NCBI GenBank assembly: GCA_905221605.1
Contig: CAJNDS010002541.1
Span: 115,001 to 171,000, forward strand
Length of the DNA stretch: 56,000 nt
From: Symbiodinium natans
Lineage: Eukaryota > Sar > Dinophyceae > Suessiales > Symbiodiniaceae
Direction: 5' to 3'
Below, piece after piece: positions 27,510 to 39,334 of the stretch. A model generated the notes under the pieces. It was given only the letters and a program-made list of their open reading frames with translations, did not search any database and was not told the DNA's origin. Position 1 is the stretch's first letter, and every line of letters begins with the position of its first letter. The position numbers and the translations under genes are program-made.

Positions 27510-29591
27510 TAGAAGAGAGGTGTGTTCGCCACGTTTGGTGTTTTTTTGTCTTTCGGTTTTCAGGACCCTGCCTGGACTCTCCTCGCGCGCCCATCCCGGT
27601 GCTCGGAAGCCCACGGGAAGGCGTGCGCCCGCACATGAGAATTCTTTCAGGTTAAAGAAGAGACTCCCCCTCCATTCCCCCCCACAGCGCGGGGAAGGAG
27701 TTGTGTGCTCTGATCTTTTGTGGTTTAAACTGTTCTTACTCTGTTATGCTGTCATTCAAGGTTCTCCGACTCCGAACGCTTCCAACGGGGTGCCCTACCC
27801 TGCCGACAGTGACCTCATGTCGGGCGAGCCACGCTGCCACGGCCCAAGTCTCACTTCATGGGGCCTCGAGGGACGATTTGACTTGCAAGGCATAAACAAG
27901 GTCCCCCTCTGTCTCTTAGCACTGCCTTCAAACGAACCCCTCGGCTTACATGCCAGGTGCCCTCGGCCACCCGAAAACTCACTACAAAAATGTACCCTGG
28001 TACTGTCTCCCCTTGTTCACGGGTCTGGTCATTTAAAACTTGGAATCTCCTCGCAGAGGCTGGACATCTAGAACTCAAGAGCGACAACTCATATACAGAG
28101 CAAGCACGTTTTCATCCTTTATCTTTCTTCTTTCTTCTTTGTTTTTTCTTTCTTTTCTTTCTTTGATTACATTGCTTCTTTCTTTTGCCGCTTTCCTCCT
28201 CTGGCCTTCTGGCCATCGGCTTGAGACGAATCATCTCTGAGCAATGCTACACATCATGTTTGGCTGCTTTTTGGAGCTGCCGATTGCCTGCTTCTTTGCT
28301 TCCTGCTTCTGTGTTCTCCTCTACCATAGCTGTACCATGTCTTGAGACAAGGTGAACACACGATGAGCCGTGTGAGCCGCATAAGCAGCGTCGGTGCCAA
28401 GAGCATCAAGAGCAGCATGGGAACCTCGGCTTCTCCAGTTAAGCCTTCTCAAAGCTTTTGCACCCTATGGAGAGGATTAGCAACGAGAGGTAGAGACTCG
28501 GTAGACTGGATGCACACCGGATTTGTGGAGAGGTGTGTCCATGTTCAGCCGGGACCAGTCTGGCTTCGACCTTCTGCATCAGCCCACGCCTCGGACAGCT
28601 CGGGACAACGCGGGACGACTCGGGACGACTCGGCACGACTCGGGACGACTCGGGGGGCGGATCTAAATAGGATTCTGCATCAAATGTCCCACTTCTCCCG
28701 CTGCACTGGCCACCCTCTCTCACAGGCTCGCAGGGAAAAGTGACGCCGTGGCGTCCTCCTTCCAATTCCAGGAATCTGGGGTTCGTGGCCCAGCCTTGGC
28801 CCAGTTGTGACTCACGTTGACCATTCTGAGACCATCCTCCTTCTTATTCTCACTTTGCCACCCAGATCTTGGACAGCTCTTCGCCGTCACGAGCGAGGGC
28901 TGCATCGCAGCGGCTGCGCAGCATGGGGTACCCCCGCCAGCAATGAGAGGAAGGAGACAAGTAGAAGCTATGAGTAGGAATCAGTAGGAACATAGGAATC
29001 TAAAGCTTTAACACGACTGAGGTCGAACCAGTCGAATCGCTCTGGACAATCCTTCAGATCCGGTGCCTCAGAGATGATGCTAGGCACAGAAACGAGCCGA
29101 ACCTGAGGGGACATATGACTCCCTGTGACAAAAGCAAATGAGCGTCATTGAGCACACTGTCGCAGGTCCCGTTGGGGAGGGCGAACAGGCCGAGTCCCCA
29201 CGCGCGCCGCGGATTCTGCCCACCGTGGAGCCTGTGGAAGTGGAAGCACGCATTCCGGAGGCGCAGTCCAGATTGCGAGAGCTGCCCCAGATGAAAACCC
29301 AAACCCCTCGCATTCAAGGGCACGACGCGCAGAAGACAGTTTCAGGGTCAGGTTGGAGTTTCCAACCAGTAGCTAGTGATTCTTAGCATTCTTGCCTCTT
29401 TTGATCTTCAGAGGTTACGCGAGAGTTATTGATCAAAAGTATATCTGTGATCGTGCATATCGTTTGGGGACCATGTGAGTTCCTCAACCTTATGCCGAGG
29501 GATCTTTAGGGCTCCACAGGACGACGGGCCCACGCCCAGCCAACTACAACGAAGGGTCCGGACCCTGAGGGCAGTCAGTGCATCTGTGCAG
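26736..29591 (+). CDS. Hypothetical multi-exon gene, Arg/Ser/Pro-rich product
   Basis: Six coding-like blocks on the + strand. 26736-26924: starts MPQERSPLPRRRSS right after TTCCCAG and contains EVDARALIREQIKLANKSK. About 27190-27290: TVELKRLEREVSAYWKAK, helical. 28363-~28440: MSRVSRISSVGAKSIKSS. 28866-~28925: ILDSSSPSRARAASQRLRSM. 29138-~29320: MSVIEHTVAGPVGEGEQAES then PTVEPVEVEARIPEAQSRL. 29510-29591: APQDDGPTPSQLQRRVRTL, ending at a good GT donor (CAG|GTGTGC). Composition suggests a mostly disordered or short-helical protein. No family is recognised. The blocks may belong to one or more genes, and joins were not phase-checked throughout. Confidence 0.45.
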
Positions 29592-29706
29592 GTGTGCATG
29601 TGGGCGTGTGCAGTGCGTGCGCGTGCGCGTTTGCGCGGGTGCTTGGGTGCGTGTCCGCCCTCAAAGCGCACAAAGGGTGGAGCATAACATGAATGCAAAC
29701 ACACAC

Positions 29707-29709
<3 letters not shown>

Positions 29710-29738
<29 letters not shown>
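29710..29738. repeat. (TA)n microsatellite
   Basis: About 14 TA units between CACATG and GGTACC. Confidence 0.9.
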
Positions 29739-29740
<2 letters not shown>

Positions 29741-29832
29741 TACCCCCTTTTTCCTCTCAGGTGCCATGGTAAGAGGCTTAGGATTTCGAGCACGAAAGCG
29801 CTCTACTGTACCAATGTTTCAGGCCCAAAAGA

Positions 29833-30690
29833 GCAAAAACGCTGTACTGTCCCAAGAAAACCAATCTTTTTAAGCCAAAACAAGCAAAAATGCTGTACTG
29901 TCCCAAAAAACCCAAAAAACCAAAGTTTAGAGACCTTGGGCGCCAAGTGGCTTGGAGCTCTACAAACTTTGGTTTTTTTGGTTTCTTTGGGACAGTACAG
30001 CATTTTTGCACTGTTTGCTTTAAAAACATTGGTTTTTGGGACAGTACAGCACTCAGTACAGCACTTTGGAGGCCTGGGACTGCAAAAACGCTGTACTGTC
30101 CCAAAAAAAACCAATGTTTTTAAAGCCAAAACAAGCAAACATGCTGTTCTGTCAAAAAAAACCAAAAAAGCCAAAGTTTAGAGACCTTGGACGCCAAGTG
30201 GCCTGGAGGTCTACAAACTTTGTTCTTTTTTTGGGGGGGTTTTTTGGGACACTACAGCATTTTTGCATTGTTTGCTTTAAGAACATTGGTTTTCTTGGGA
30301 CAGTACAGCACTTTGGAGGCCAGGGACTGCAAAAGCGCTGTACTGTCCTAAACAAAACAATCCTTTTTAAGCCAAAACAAGCAAAAATGCTGTACTGTCC
30401 CAAAAAACCAAAAAAACCAAAGTTTAGAGAGCTTGGGCGCTAAGTGGCTTGGAGGTCTACAAACTTTGGTTTTTTTGGTTTCTTTGGGACAGTACAGCTT
30501 TAAAAACATGGGTATTTTTGGGACAGTACAGCACTTTGGAGGCCTGGGACTGCAAAAACGCTGTACTGTCCCAAAGAAAACCAATGTTTTTAAAGCCAAA
30601 ACAAGCAAAATGCTGTCCCAAAAAACCAACAAAAGCAAAGTTTAGAGACCTTGGACGCCAAGTGCCTGGAGGTCTACAAACTTTGTTTTT
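29833..30690. repeat. Tandem array of ~220-250 bp palindromic units
   Basis: Units begin with GCAAAAACGCTGTACTGTCC at 29833, 30082, 30329 (one substitution) and 30552, spaced 249, 247 and 223 bp. Within a unit the left arm carries CTGTACTGTCCC and AAACCAAAGTTTAGAGA, and the right arm carries TCTACAAACTTTGGTTT and GGGACAGTACAGC, the inverse. The centre is CTTGGGCGCCAAG or a close variant. Each unit can fold into one long imperfect hairpin, and the array is a tandem repeat of hairpins. Confidence 0.85.
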
Positions 30691-30699
30691 TCGATTCAC

Positions 30700-33000
30700 A
30701 TCATTTTATCCAGGAGTCCTATTGGTTCCTATTCATTTTAGTAAGATTCCTGCAGATTCCTGCTCATTTTAACAGGGTTCCTATGAATTTTAACCGGTTC
30801 TTTTCAATTTGGTAAGGGTTCCTGTTCATTTTAATCGGCTACCTGTTAACTTTTATCGGTTCCGAAAAATATTGGCAGGATTCCTATGAATTCAATGGAG
30901 GATTCCTATTTATTTTTATAGGATTCCAATAAAGTTTCATAGGGCTCCTAGTTGTTCTAATAAGGCTCCTACTAATGTAATAAGATTCCTATCAGTTTTA
31001 GGGTTCTTATTCATGCTAATGGGATTCGTATTAATTTTAACACGGATCTCATTCGTTTGAAAGGGATTCCTATTGGTTTAGGCTCATATTCATTTTTACA
31101 GTCCGATCAATTTTGGCAGGGTTCCTATGGATTTATTCCTATTTTTCTGTTTATAAGATTCCAATAAATTTTCATAGTTTGCCTCATTATTTTAATACGC
31201 CTCCTACAAATGTAATATGATTCCTATCAATTTTACATAGGATTCTGTCATTTGAATAGGGTTCCCATAGAATTTAATAGAATTAAGGGTGAAAGGGTTT
31301 CCTTTTCATTTGAATAAGACTCCTATTAAAACAAAATGAATCTTATGAACCCCATTAGATTTGATAGGAACGCTATTCACATGCATAGGATTTCTATTTA
31401 ACTTCATAGCATGAAATCAATCCACAATCTCGCGCAAATGGTTCAGGTCACTTCTGCTGGAGTTTTTATGGGAGTCCCTCCCCCCTTTAAACATCACCGC
31501 GCATGGCGGAACGTAGTGTTTTTGTCTGGAAACCATGCTGAAGCGTGGGCGCTTGGGGGCGGGGGGGGGGGGGGGGGGGGTAGCATATACATATATATAT
31601 ATATATGCTCACCCCCCCCCCCATGACCCACCGTGAGGCCGTGTCGGAGTAAGAAATCCATATTTAGTCATAGGTATGAATTTAGTAAGAACCCTACTAA
31701 TTGAATGCAAACCCTATGAAAATTAATACGAATTCTAGTAAAATCAATAAGACGCTTATTGAAACGAATAGGAATCTTATTGAATAAATAGGAAAAATGA
31801 CTTGGAATCATATTTGAGTCATAGGAACCCTCTATCAAACGTCATGGGAATGCTATGAAAATGTAGAAAAATAATAGGGCCCCATGAAGAACAGTAGGAA
31901 GCCTGTGAAAATGAAAAGGGACCCTTTATGAATTCCCGTTTACAAATTAAGAGGAGTCTTTTAATTGAAGAGGGTCCCACCATCAATAGGAATTCATAAG
32001 CAACACCACTAAAAACCACAAGAACCCTATTGCAAATTATTAGGAATCCTTTGAAAATGAAGAGAAAGCCTACTAAAATCAATAGGAACCAATAAGAATC
32101 TTAAGATAAATGTGGTTCGGATTTCTCTGCTTCCTGTTAGAATCCAAAACCATCTTTCTACGAAGCATAAGAACCCTATTGCAAATTAATAAATACGAAT
32201 CCTTATAGAATGAAGAGAAATCCTATTAAAATTAGTAGAACCAATAGGAATCCTAAAAAAGAAGTATGAATCCTTTTCATATTCAGAGGGACCCCTATTA
32301 TTGAAACTTAAAGAAACCACTTTAAAATGATTGAGAACCTTGCCGAAATTCATAAGAACCCGATGTAAAGGCAGCATTAGGAATCCTGCTACATTGAATA
32401 AGCCCTATGAAAATTCATAAGAATATTATAACATGGTAGAGGAGTCCTATTAAGATGGTTAGGAACCCTTTGACGTTAATCGGAATTTATTAGGAACCCC
32501 AGTAAACTTCATAAGAACCCGATTACAAATTGATAGGAATCCTTTCAACATGAAGGGGAATCCTGCTAAAATAAATAGGAACCAATAGGAATCCTACAAA
32601 ATTCAATGTGGTTCCTTTTCAAAATTTCTAGGCTTCCTGTTACTTAATGTGATTCTTATTAGAATTAATAGGACGAGGAATGCTTCAAATTTCTAAGAAT
32701 ACCATTAAAATTACTTGGAGACTCACTACAATGAATAGGCACCCATATGAATCTTAAAAAAGAAGTATGGGCCCTTTTTTAATTTCAGAGGAACCCTATT
32801 GGCATTAAAAGAACCACTTTAAAATGATTAAGAACCTTGTTGAAATGCATAGGAACCCTATTGAAAAGCATTAGGAATCCTATGACGTTGAATAAGAACC
32901 CTCTGAAAGTTCATAAGAATATAAGCAAAATGACAAGAAGTCCTATAAAGATGGTTGGGAACCCTTTAACGTGAATAGGAAATAGGAATGTTATTGCTGA
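30700..33000. repeat. AT-rich giant inverted repeat made of ~20-30 bp units
   Basis: From 30700 to about 31420 the dominant unit reads TTCCTATTNATTTTAATAGG. From about 31650 to 33000 the same unit appears reversed (AAAATNAATAGGAA). The two halves are therefore inverted copies of one degenerate tandem repeat, meeting at the hairpin at 31554-31622. Individual copies vary, so the pairing is imperfect. Confidence 0.75.
31554..31622. other. Central poly-G / (TA)n / poly-C hairpin
   Basis: A long G tract, then AGCATATAC, a TA run, TATATGCT, then a C tract. Both the G/C tracts and the inner AGCATATA/TATATGCT parts are complementary. The hairpin lies where the orientation of the surrounding AT-rich repeat flips. 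Confidence 0.8.
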
Positions 33001-33398
33001 GATGAATATAACACTGACCAAAACCAACCTTTTCCCGCTGAAAGAAAGAGCCTCCAAGCATGCTGACACGTCCTGCTTCGAAAGAAAACCGTCCACTGGA
33101 CAGCTACATGTAGAGCTGAATGGTTCTGGCCCGAGAGAGGTACGAGGCAAAACCAAAAAGACAAAAAAACATCTTTTTAAATCTTTTTTAGGGATATATG
33201 TATATCTGTTTGTAGAGGAGTGTTTATTTATATAAAAGTGACGGGACAATCGTTCTTACATATCGAAACACTCACATCTTAGACAAGAGGAGCGCAGACA
33301 AGTTGTATCGTTCGTGGGACTTTGTGTCTTGAAGACACAGCTGGTCGGAGGCTGATCCCCGCATACAAGGATATTGGAACTCTTGAGCACGATTTGGC

Positions 33399-33710
33399 GT
33401 GTGTGTGTGTGTGTGTGTGTGTCTGTCTGTGTGTGTGTGTGTGAGTCTCTCTGTGTGTCTCTGTGTGTGTCTCTGTCTGTGTGTGTCTGTCTTTGTGTGT
33501 CTGTCTGTGTGTGTCTCTCTGTGTGTCTCTTTGTGTGTGTCTCTCTGTGTGTCTGTATGTGTGTGTGTGTGTGTCTCTGTATGTCTCTCTGTGTGCCTCT
33601 CTGTGTCTCTGTGTGTCTCTCTGTGTCTCTCTGTGTGTCTCTCTGTGTGTCTCTCTGTGTGTCTCTGTGTGTTTGTGTGTCTCAGTGTGTGTGTGAGAGT
33701 GTATGTACTT
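33399..33710. repeat. TG/TCTC microsatellite
   Basis: About 310 bp of GTGTGTCTCTCTGTGTG-type sequence on the + strand. Confidence 0.95.
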
Positions 33711-33964
33711 GGATGTACAACGTATATCGTGGCGGCGTGGAGCCAAACGAAACAGTGTTTTTGTGTTGATGTTTCGTTTGCCAAGGTCAGTGCTGGTTGT
33801 TTGGCGGAGGCCAGGGCTGGGCTGCTCAAGGGTCCTTTCGCCGTCGGGCGACATCATGGGCTCATCTGTGTCGCATGCGGGGACAGGCAAAACACGACTG
33901 AAGTTTAACTGACGCCCTTAGGGTCCCATCACAGGGGTTCCAGTCAAAAGTCGGTTGTGCTCAG

Positions 33965-34075
33965 GAAGGGGAAAAAGGGGAAGGGGGGGGTGCAGGGGGG
34001 GGCGATCGGGGGGGGGTCCCACAAGAAAGGGGAGCGGATCTCTTGTTCCAGACGCTTCGGAAGCCGAGGCGAATT
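33965..34075 (+). repeat. Poly-G-led dispersed repeat, copy 2
   Basis: G-rich tract followed by CCAGACGCTTC and GAAGCCGAGGCGAATT, as at 2697-2815. Confidence 0.6.
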
Positions 34076-34335
34076 AAGGGGGAAATCTCTTTTCGAAAGA
34101 CCATATCTCGAAGCATATGAAGCAAAACCGTCTTATGCAGTCTAAGCAGAGTTGTGGCATCAGAGCATTTTCGCCTAAGAGCTCGTGACAATGTTCGGAC
34201 CTGCTGGGACTCTGCCTGTTTCAGCGCGTTCAAAGTCCGAACCGCTCAAACGCAACCCCTGCCCAACTCTGGTCGCATTTGCAAACCTTCGTGGAGTTTT
34301 CTGAAGCAATTGGTCTCCAGGCTGGCCGCCCCAAG

Positions 34336-34573
34336 GCAATGCTGAAGCGGCGGGTGTCTTTCGACGAGGCCCATGGCATGGACTGCCTTTCATCTCGTGG
34401 CTCTAGTCCAGTTTTTTTTTTTTGTTTGGTGCGTTCAGGTGGTGCGGATGAGATGGGTGTTGCTTCATTGGCAGGTGCTTTACATGCAGCACATGGTGCC
34501 CAACCAAGTCCCGGCAGCGTCGCCGTCGCCCAACGCCTCTCCCAACGGCTCGGGCTCGGGCTCCGATGGCTAA
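34336..34573 (+). CDS. Last two exons of an unknown gene
   Basis: 34336-~34395 follows CCCCAAG and reads AMLKRRVSFDEAHGMD. 34475-34573 follows CATTGGCAG, starts VLYMQHMVPNQVPAASPSPN, and ends in a Ser/Gly/Pro-rich tail at TAA 34571-34573. A pyrimidine-rich tract with a run of T precedes the second exon. Upstream exons were not identified. The low-complexity C-terminus fits many dinoflagellate proteins but indicates no function. Confidence 0.45.
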
Positions 34574-35263
34574 GCAGGCCCTGAGGTAAAGTGCAGAGAC
34601 CGTCAGAGAAAGACCCCAAGAAAGATCAGAGATGCGACAAAGAGAAATGTGAGTCTTGTGCTCAGATAGTCTTGACATAGTGACATCGTCTGTGAGACTG
34701 CACGCCGTGGAGGCCTTCCGAGATGGACCGCATTGGAACACCAGTACGGTGCGTAGGCCGAACTTTTTGGCAAAAAGGTATGGTGACTCTAATTCGCTCT
34801 CACAAGCACGGAACAAGGCCGCAGTAGAGTGGAGAACTGCTGCTGCACAGATCGGCGCTGGTGTTGGTTAATGTTGGCTAGTTCCACGAACTGGCCTTGA
34901 GAAGCAGAGTCTTGCACAACGAGTGTTCCCCACGCTTCGGCAAGAAGCTCTCGAAGGAAGGAAGATTAAAAGAACGGCTCAGAGAAAGGCACCCAGCAAG
35001 TGCTCATCGTTAGAGTTCATGGAAGTTCATGGGCCTAGCTCTAGACCTACTCTGACGGGAGTTTATGGCTCTGACGGTCTGATTGCATATTGAATGGACA
35101 TGCGCATGAAGCGTAGGAAGTCAGGCTTGTGCTCTTGAAGGGATTACAAATAGAGAGCCCGTAAGAGTGATGCCCGTAGCCGATCTGGAAATACTCCAGG
35201 GGTTACTGGAGGCTCACTTTGCACCTCCCGCTTTGATGAGCTTCGAATCCCGCAGCCCCGCAG

Positions 35264-35560
35264 AAGTTGGAACTGGTTGAGCTGGAAGACCTGAACTTAG
35301 CTGGAATGCAGGATTTGTATTTCATCAAGGCTGTGGACATGTCCGATCCCCGAAAGGGGTGCCGGGAGAAGGCAAAAGCCACCGCAAAAGCCACCGCAAG
35401 CTCTGCAAAAGCTGTGAGACTGCTGTGAGGATTGTTGTGGGGTTGCAACTCCTACCTCCTGAAAGCCTGAACCCGCAAATCTGACCTACATGTACGGTAC
35501 ATTTGCAGACCGTGGACGTCAAACGTGCCTTCTTGCAAAGGCTTTGTTTTGCACGGACAG
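35264..35560 (+). CDS. Coding-like exons of an unknown gene
   Basis: 35264-35428 follows CCCGCAG and reads KLELVELEDLNLAGMQDLYF, then IKAVDMSDPRKGCREKAKAT, ending in a short Ala/Lys repeat (KATAKATASS) at TGA 35426-35428. A second block, about 35500-35560, follows TTTGCAG and reads TVDVKRAFLQRLCFARTVLA. If both are exons of one gene the first must be spliced before its stop. No family recognised. Confidence 0.35.
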
Positions 35561-35640
35561 TTCTCGCAAAGAACACTTCAGGATTGAAGAGGCGGGGATA
35601 AGATTTTCTCCCGGCGTTGGGTTCGTCATCGGCTCCTAGG

Positions 35641-35705
35641 GGTTGCCTTAACGGTTTAGGGCGTAGGGTAGGGGTTTAGGGGCCCAAAAGCCTAAAAACG
35701 CTAAA
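35641..35705. repeat. Degenerate telomere-like repeats (TTTAGGG type)
   Basis: GGTTTAGGG, GTAGGGTAGGGGTTTAGGGG and CCTAAAAACGCTAAACC within 65 bp. A short CCTAAACCCTAAACC also lies near 36608. Confidence 0.6.
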
Positions 35706-38359
35706 CCATGTAGAGGACTTCAAGGCAGCCCGCTACGACTGAGTTGCCATACTTGGAATATCTAGTCTGGGATTTCCAGCAACCTAGTAAGTAAGGCAAA
35801 AGGGCTAACTTTTCAGTTTTGGGTATTTGTGGAGGGGGAACACGGGCTCACAGAACTCGTGGTACATGGTCAGTAAGATTTCCTAGCTGAACCTAGCTCC
35901 TCGGACGCAACCAGAACACTTGGCAGCGTTCAGGTTTTTGGTAGGGTTCAGGGGTTTGTGTTTAAGGGCTTCGGGTTTGAGGCTTGGAGATTGAGATCTG
36001 AGGCTTGGGTACAGGAGTTTGGGGCTAGTAGCTAGGCTGTTTAATGGTGCAGCCATGGATCTCTACTAGCTGCTTCCGGTCGACGAGCGGTTGTCTTCCT
36101 GTCAGGCGGGTGAAGTCTCTCAACCCCAGGCTTTTTTGCTTTTTAAATTTAGAGTTTCACGATTGTAAAGGTCTACAACCTGTAGATGTCCTACACGGGG
36201 CTGACATTTGCCGACACCAAAACTCTCAAACTACCGAAGCCGTCAACGTCAGGAGACTGGGACTCGAAGGTGTGCCCTAACCTTACTAGGGTTCAGGTTG
36301 GGATGTTCGCCCTTATTCTAACATTCCTCAAAGGGATGATAATGCCCCCTATTATAGTCCCTATCAAGGACCGTCAGCACAAGGGGGAACAGGGTTCGGG
36401 GTTTCGGGGCCCCAGATTCCATAGCCAGAGAGCCAGCAGCCCTAAGCGCCATCAACACTACAAGCTTTCAGACAGAAAATTGCGCGCGAGCGCGCGCGCC
36501 TGCTGGCGCGGGCGCGGGCGCGCACACACAAAAAAAAAGAAGAAACAAGAGACTAACAGAAAGTGTTAAGACGTCAGAACAACCCTAAGAACACTGTCGC
36601 GCAGAGCCTCCTAAACCCTAAACCGCAGCTGTGGGTATGACCCGGATGCAGCCACAGAGAGCACGTTGCCACAACATTTTTGGAATATTTTATGACTTGT
36701 GAGATTTGTTCTTGGAAATGTGGCATTTATGATTCCTGTATGAAGAAGTTATGATTTTCGTGGGGTTTGTGAGAAAATTATAATCTGTTTACGAAAAATA
36801 TGTGTTTTTCGTCGACTTTATGAAAATTGTCCTATGAAAATTTTCATTCAGACCTGTTTTTGTGCCAGTTTCCATTAACAAGACATACAAAACGGACCAA
36901 AATACAAACCGTAAGATCTTCATAAACTGGACGAAAAACATACTTTTCCACATAAACGCCGTGAATTCTTTTCAAGTCAACACAAATAAGCATATTTTTC
37001 CTGAAAAACATAAGCTACGATTCCAAGAGTCATATGTTAAACTGTTAAACATAGATTTTCCATATAAGAAATGTTCCTTGACACGTTTCTCTGGCCGTGG
37101 TCCTGAGCTTCCGTCTGGAGGTCTGGAGGTCGCAACGCTTGTGGCATGCTTCCAGGCATACCGTGCAATATCCCACCCTCACTGGTGGTCGACGCCTGCT
37201 GCACGCCTTCTGCGGGGTCTATGCTAGCCTGCGCCGTTCCCATGACCATATCCTCCGAAAACCCAAGCCGCCCTCAATGCCGGCGGTGGACGGCCAAGTG
37301 TTGCGGACTGCATCTGCTCTTGCAAACCATCCCTCCCGGGAGGTTGGGATAGTTGCGGCGCCGTAGCCCTGCGAAAGAACAATCTTGCTGTGAAGTCTTT
37401 GCTAGGCGCTGCTATTGTTAAGCGACTGCGCTGCTACACTGTGTGAAAGTGCATCAAACATGTGCTCATGACCTTCTTGGGCCTACAAGCAACAGGGAAA
37501 ACAATAGAGTTATTTTCAGCTAGACATGTACCCGGACCCGCGCTACGCTTCAACAGCCTCGGTTGCGCAGCATGACGTTATCCGGCGGGCGCTAAGGCTC
37601 TTCTTGCACGAGCCTCGCGTCGACAAAGTACTATTCTGGCAAGATGGTGGTGGTGGGGGGGGGGAAGGGCGCTAAAAACTCTTCTCTTAAGGATTTACAT
37701 AGGAACTTGGGGACTAAGGTTTGGCCCTATGGGGAACCCCGAGCCGAGTCTTTAAAGACTCTCCCCACCGAAGATTGGATTGAAGATTGAACATGCTTCG
37801 TGCTGCCTCGGGACTCTTTCGGGATATCTTCGGTGTTCAATCTCCGGGGCCGGGAGTTTTTAAACTGGGAGATCGGCTAGACGGCTAGACTACATCACTA
37901 TGTCAACTCCTTGCCCCTACCTCTCCCTCGCATCCCTGCCTCCGACTGCAGGCAGACGCCAAGTGATGAAGAAATTTCCTGGTTCGTCATGAAGCCCGAT
38001 GCAGATCGATTTTCTTAGACGTGCACACAATTTCCCCTATGCTCAGAAACATCAGAATTCGTCACAGATGCTACGATTGCTTGCATGTTTGGGTCGATCC
38101 GCGCCCTGTGCTGGACGGATCATGCCAACCTGACCAGAGCCCAAACGTCGGACATAGGGATGAACCTCAGCGACGCTAGGGGATATAGGGGATAGTCAAA
38201 AAGCAAGCAGCATCTTATGTTTCACTGGCGATGCTGAAAGCCCCAGCTTTCCTGCAAGCCCTCACGCCAGCCTTGGCACGCCTGGATGGCTTCGCAGCGA
38301 CAGCACACTGGGGCTTCAGCAATCCTGCCGTTAGGTGTTCTGAGCCCATGACAAGTTGG
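35706..38359. other. No gene firmly recognised
   Basis: Short open frames near 36044-36280 and 37037-37370 show no family. A coding-like stretch at 38231-38330 (MLKAPAFLQALTPALARL) directly precedes the AT-rich island. 36481-36525 is an alternating CG-rich tract (GCGCGAGCGCGCGCG), capable of Z-DNA. Confidence 0.4.
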
Positions 38360-38699
38360 AAACTGAAAACGATCGCTGATTTAACAGTCGAACGGCGTTC
38401 TATTAAATTAGTTATGTTTTTTATGTTTTTCATATTGCTCATGTTGTCATTTTCTTATTTATGTTATTTTATTTTATTTTTGTTTAAATTTGCTTTTCAA
38501 TACTTTTTGTGCATACTTAGCGTCTTCCCAAAAGCCAACAGACAAAGTTTGTTTTTCTTCTTTTTGTAGATTGGTTAATAAATGATCGTAGTCAAAGATG
38601 TAGTTTTAAGGATTCTATTTGAGCTTTGAGTCTATTTAGTGCTTCACGATTCATACAAATCAAGATTTAAAAATCACTAAAATAGAAGTTTCGATTTAC

Positions 38700-39105
38700 T
38701 TAGCAAAAGGCGTCTTCAAAATGATCTAAGTGCTGCTTGTTGCCTATTTTATAAATAGCTACAACATCAAATCTTATCTTCCCTTGCCAGCCTGTTTCTT
38801 CTATATACTCATTAGCAGCTAAATGGTATAAGCGTTGTTTTTGCGTATTTACAAAGCTTTCTGGGTAACCAAAATTAACATGGCTACGAGACTTTACTTC
38901 CATAAAAATAAGTTAACTCTTCTTCTTGAAAAATAAGATCAATCTCTGCTTGTTTGAAACGATAATTATTTGCCTTTTTTGTAAAGCCTTTATTTTTACA
39001 ATAATTTAATGCCATGCTTTCACCTTGTTTGCCTATAGATTTAGATGCTATCATAATCTTTCTATTTGAAACTAAGTTAGTTATATCTAAGTTGTTAATT
39101 TGCAC
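38700..39105 (-). pseudogene. Bacterial YraN/UPF0102-family gene, frameshifted
   Basis: Two overlapping minus-strand frames together resemble YraN, a small bacterial protein with a restriction-endonuclease-like fold. The first (39105-38884) carries IGKQGESMALNYCKNKGF and RFKQAEIDLIFQ. The second (to 38700) carries MEVKSRSHVNFGYPESFVN, WQGKIRFDVVAIYK and HFEDAF, in the same order as in the family; the ending suggests Bacteroidota. The frame changes within a TTTTT run near 38903, so one extra T breaks the gene. Codons are AT-biased, unlike the host exons. The broken copy cannot make the full protein. A sequencing error in the T run is possible. Confidence 0.75.
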
Positions 39106-39334
39106 CTTGCTTTATTTATTTGGATACTAGCATATATAGCAGTAAAATTTTATCTATGCCAGCCTCAATTTTAATCCTATATGAGTGAAGATTGATTAAT
39201 TTTTGCCTGAAATTAAGACTAAAAAATTTAAACAATAGGTAAAAAAATCTGGACTTTAACTTAATTTATCCAGAACAGCCTATTAAAGTAAACTATTTAG
39301 AGTAGTCACTTTTTTACCATTTTAGATATGATCT

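Larger units (their letters stand above)
29592..34335. other. Non-coding block dominated by inverted repeats and microsatellites
   Basis: Contains the palindrome array (29833-30690), the AT-rich inverted repeat (30700-33000), a long TG/TCTC microsatellite and a poly-G repeat. A weak coding-like block near 33770-33900 reads FAKVSAGCLAEARAGLLKGP. All long frames in 29693-30645 and 33374-33908 come from the repeats. Confidence 0.6.

Noticed and set aside
29693-30645. Several frames repeating phrases such as CTVPKKT or GTVQHF
   Set aside because: They are translations of the palindromic repeat units in different frames.
33374-33908. Cys/Val-rich and Thr/His-rich long frames
   Set aside because: Direct translation of the TG/TCTC microsatellite on both strands.
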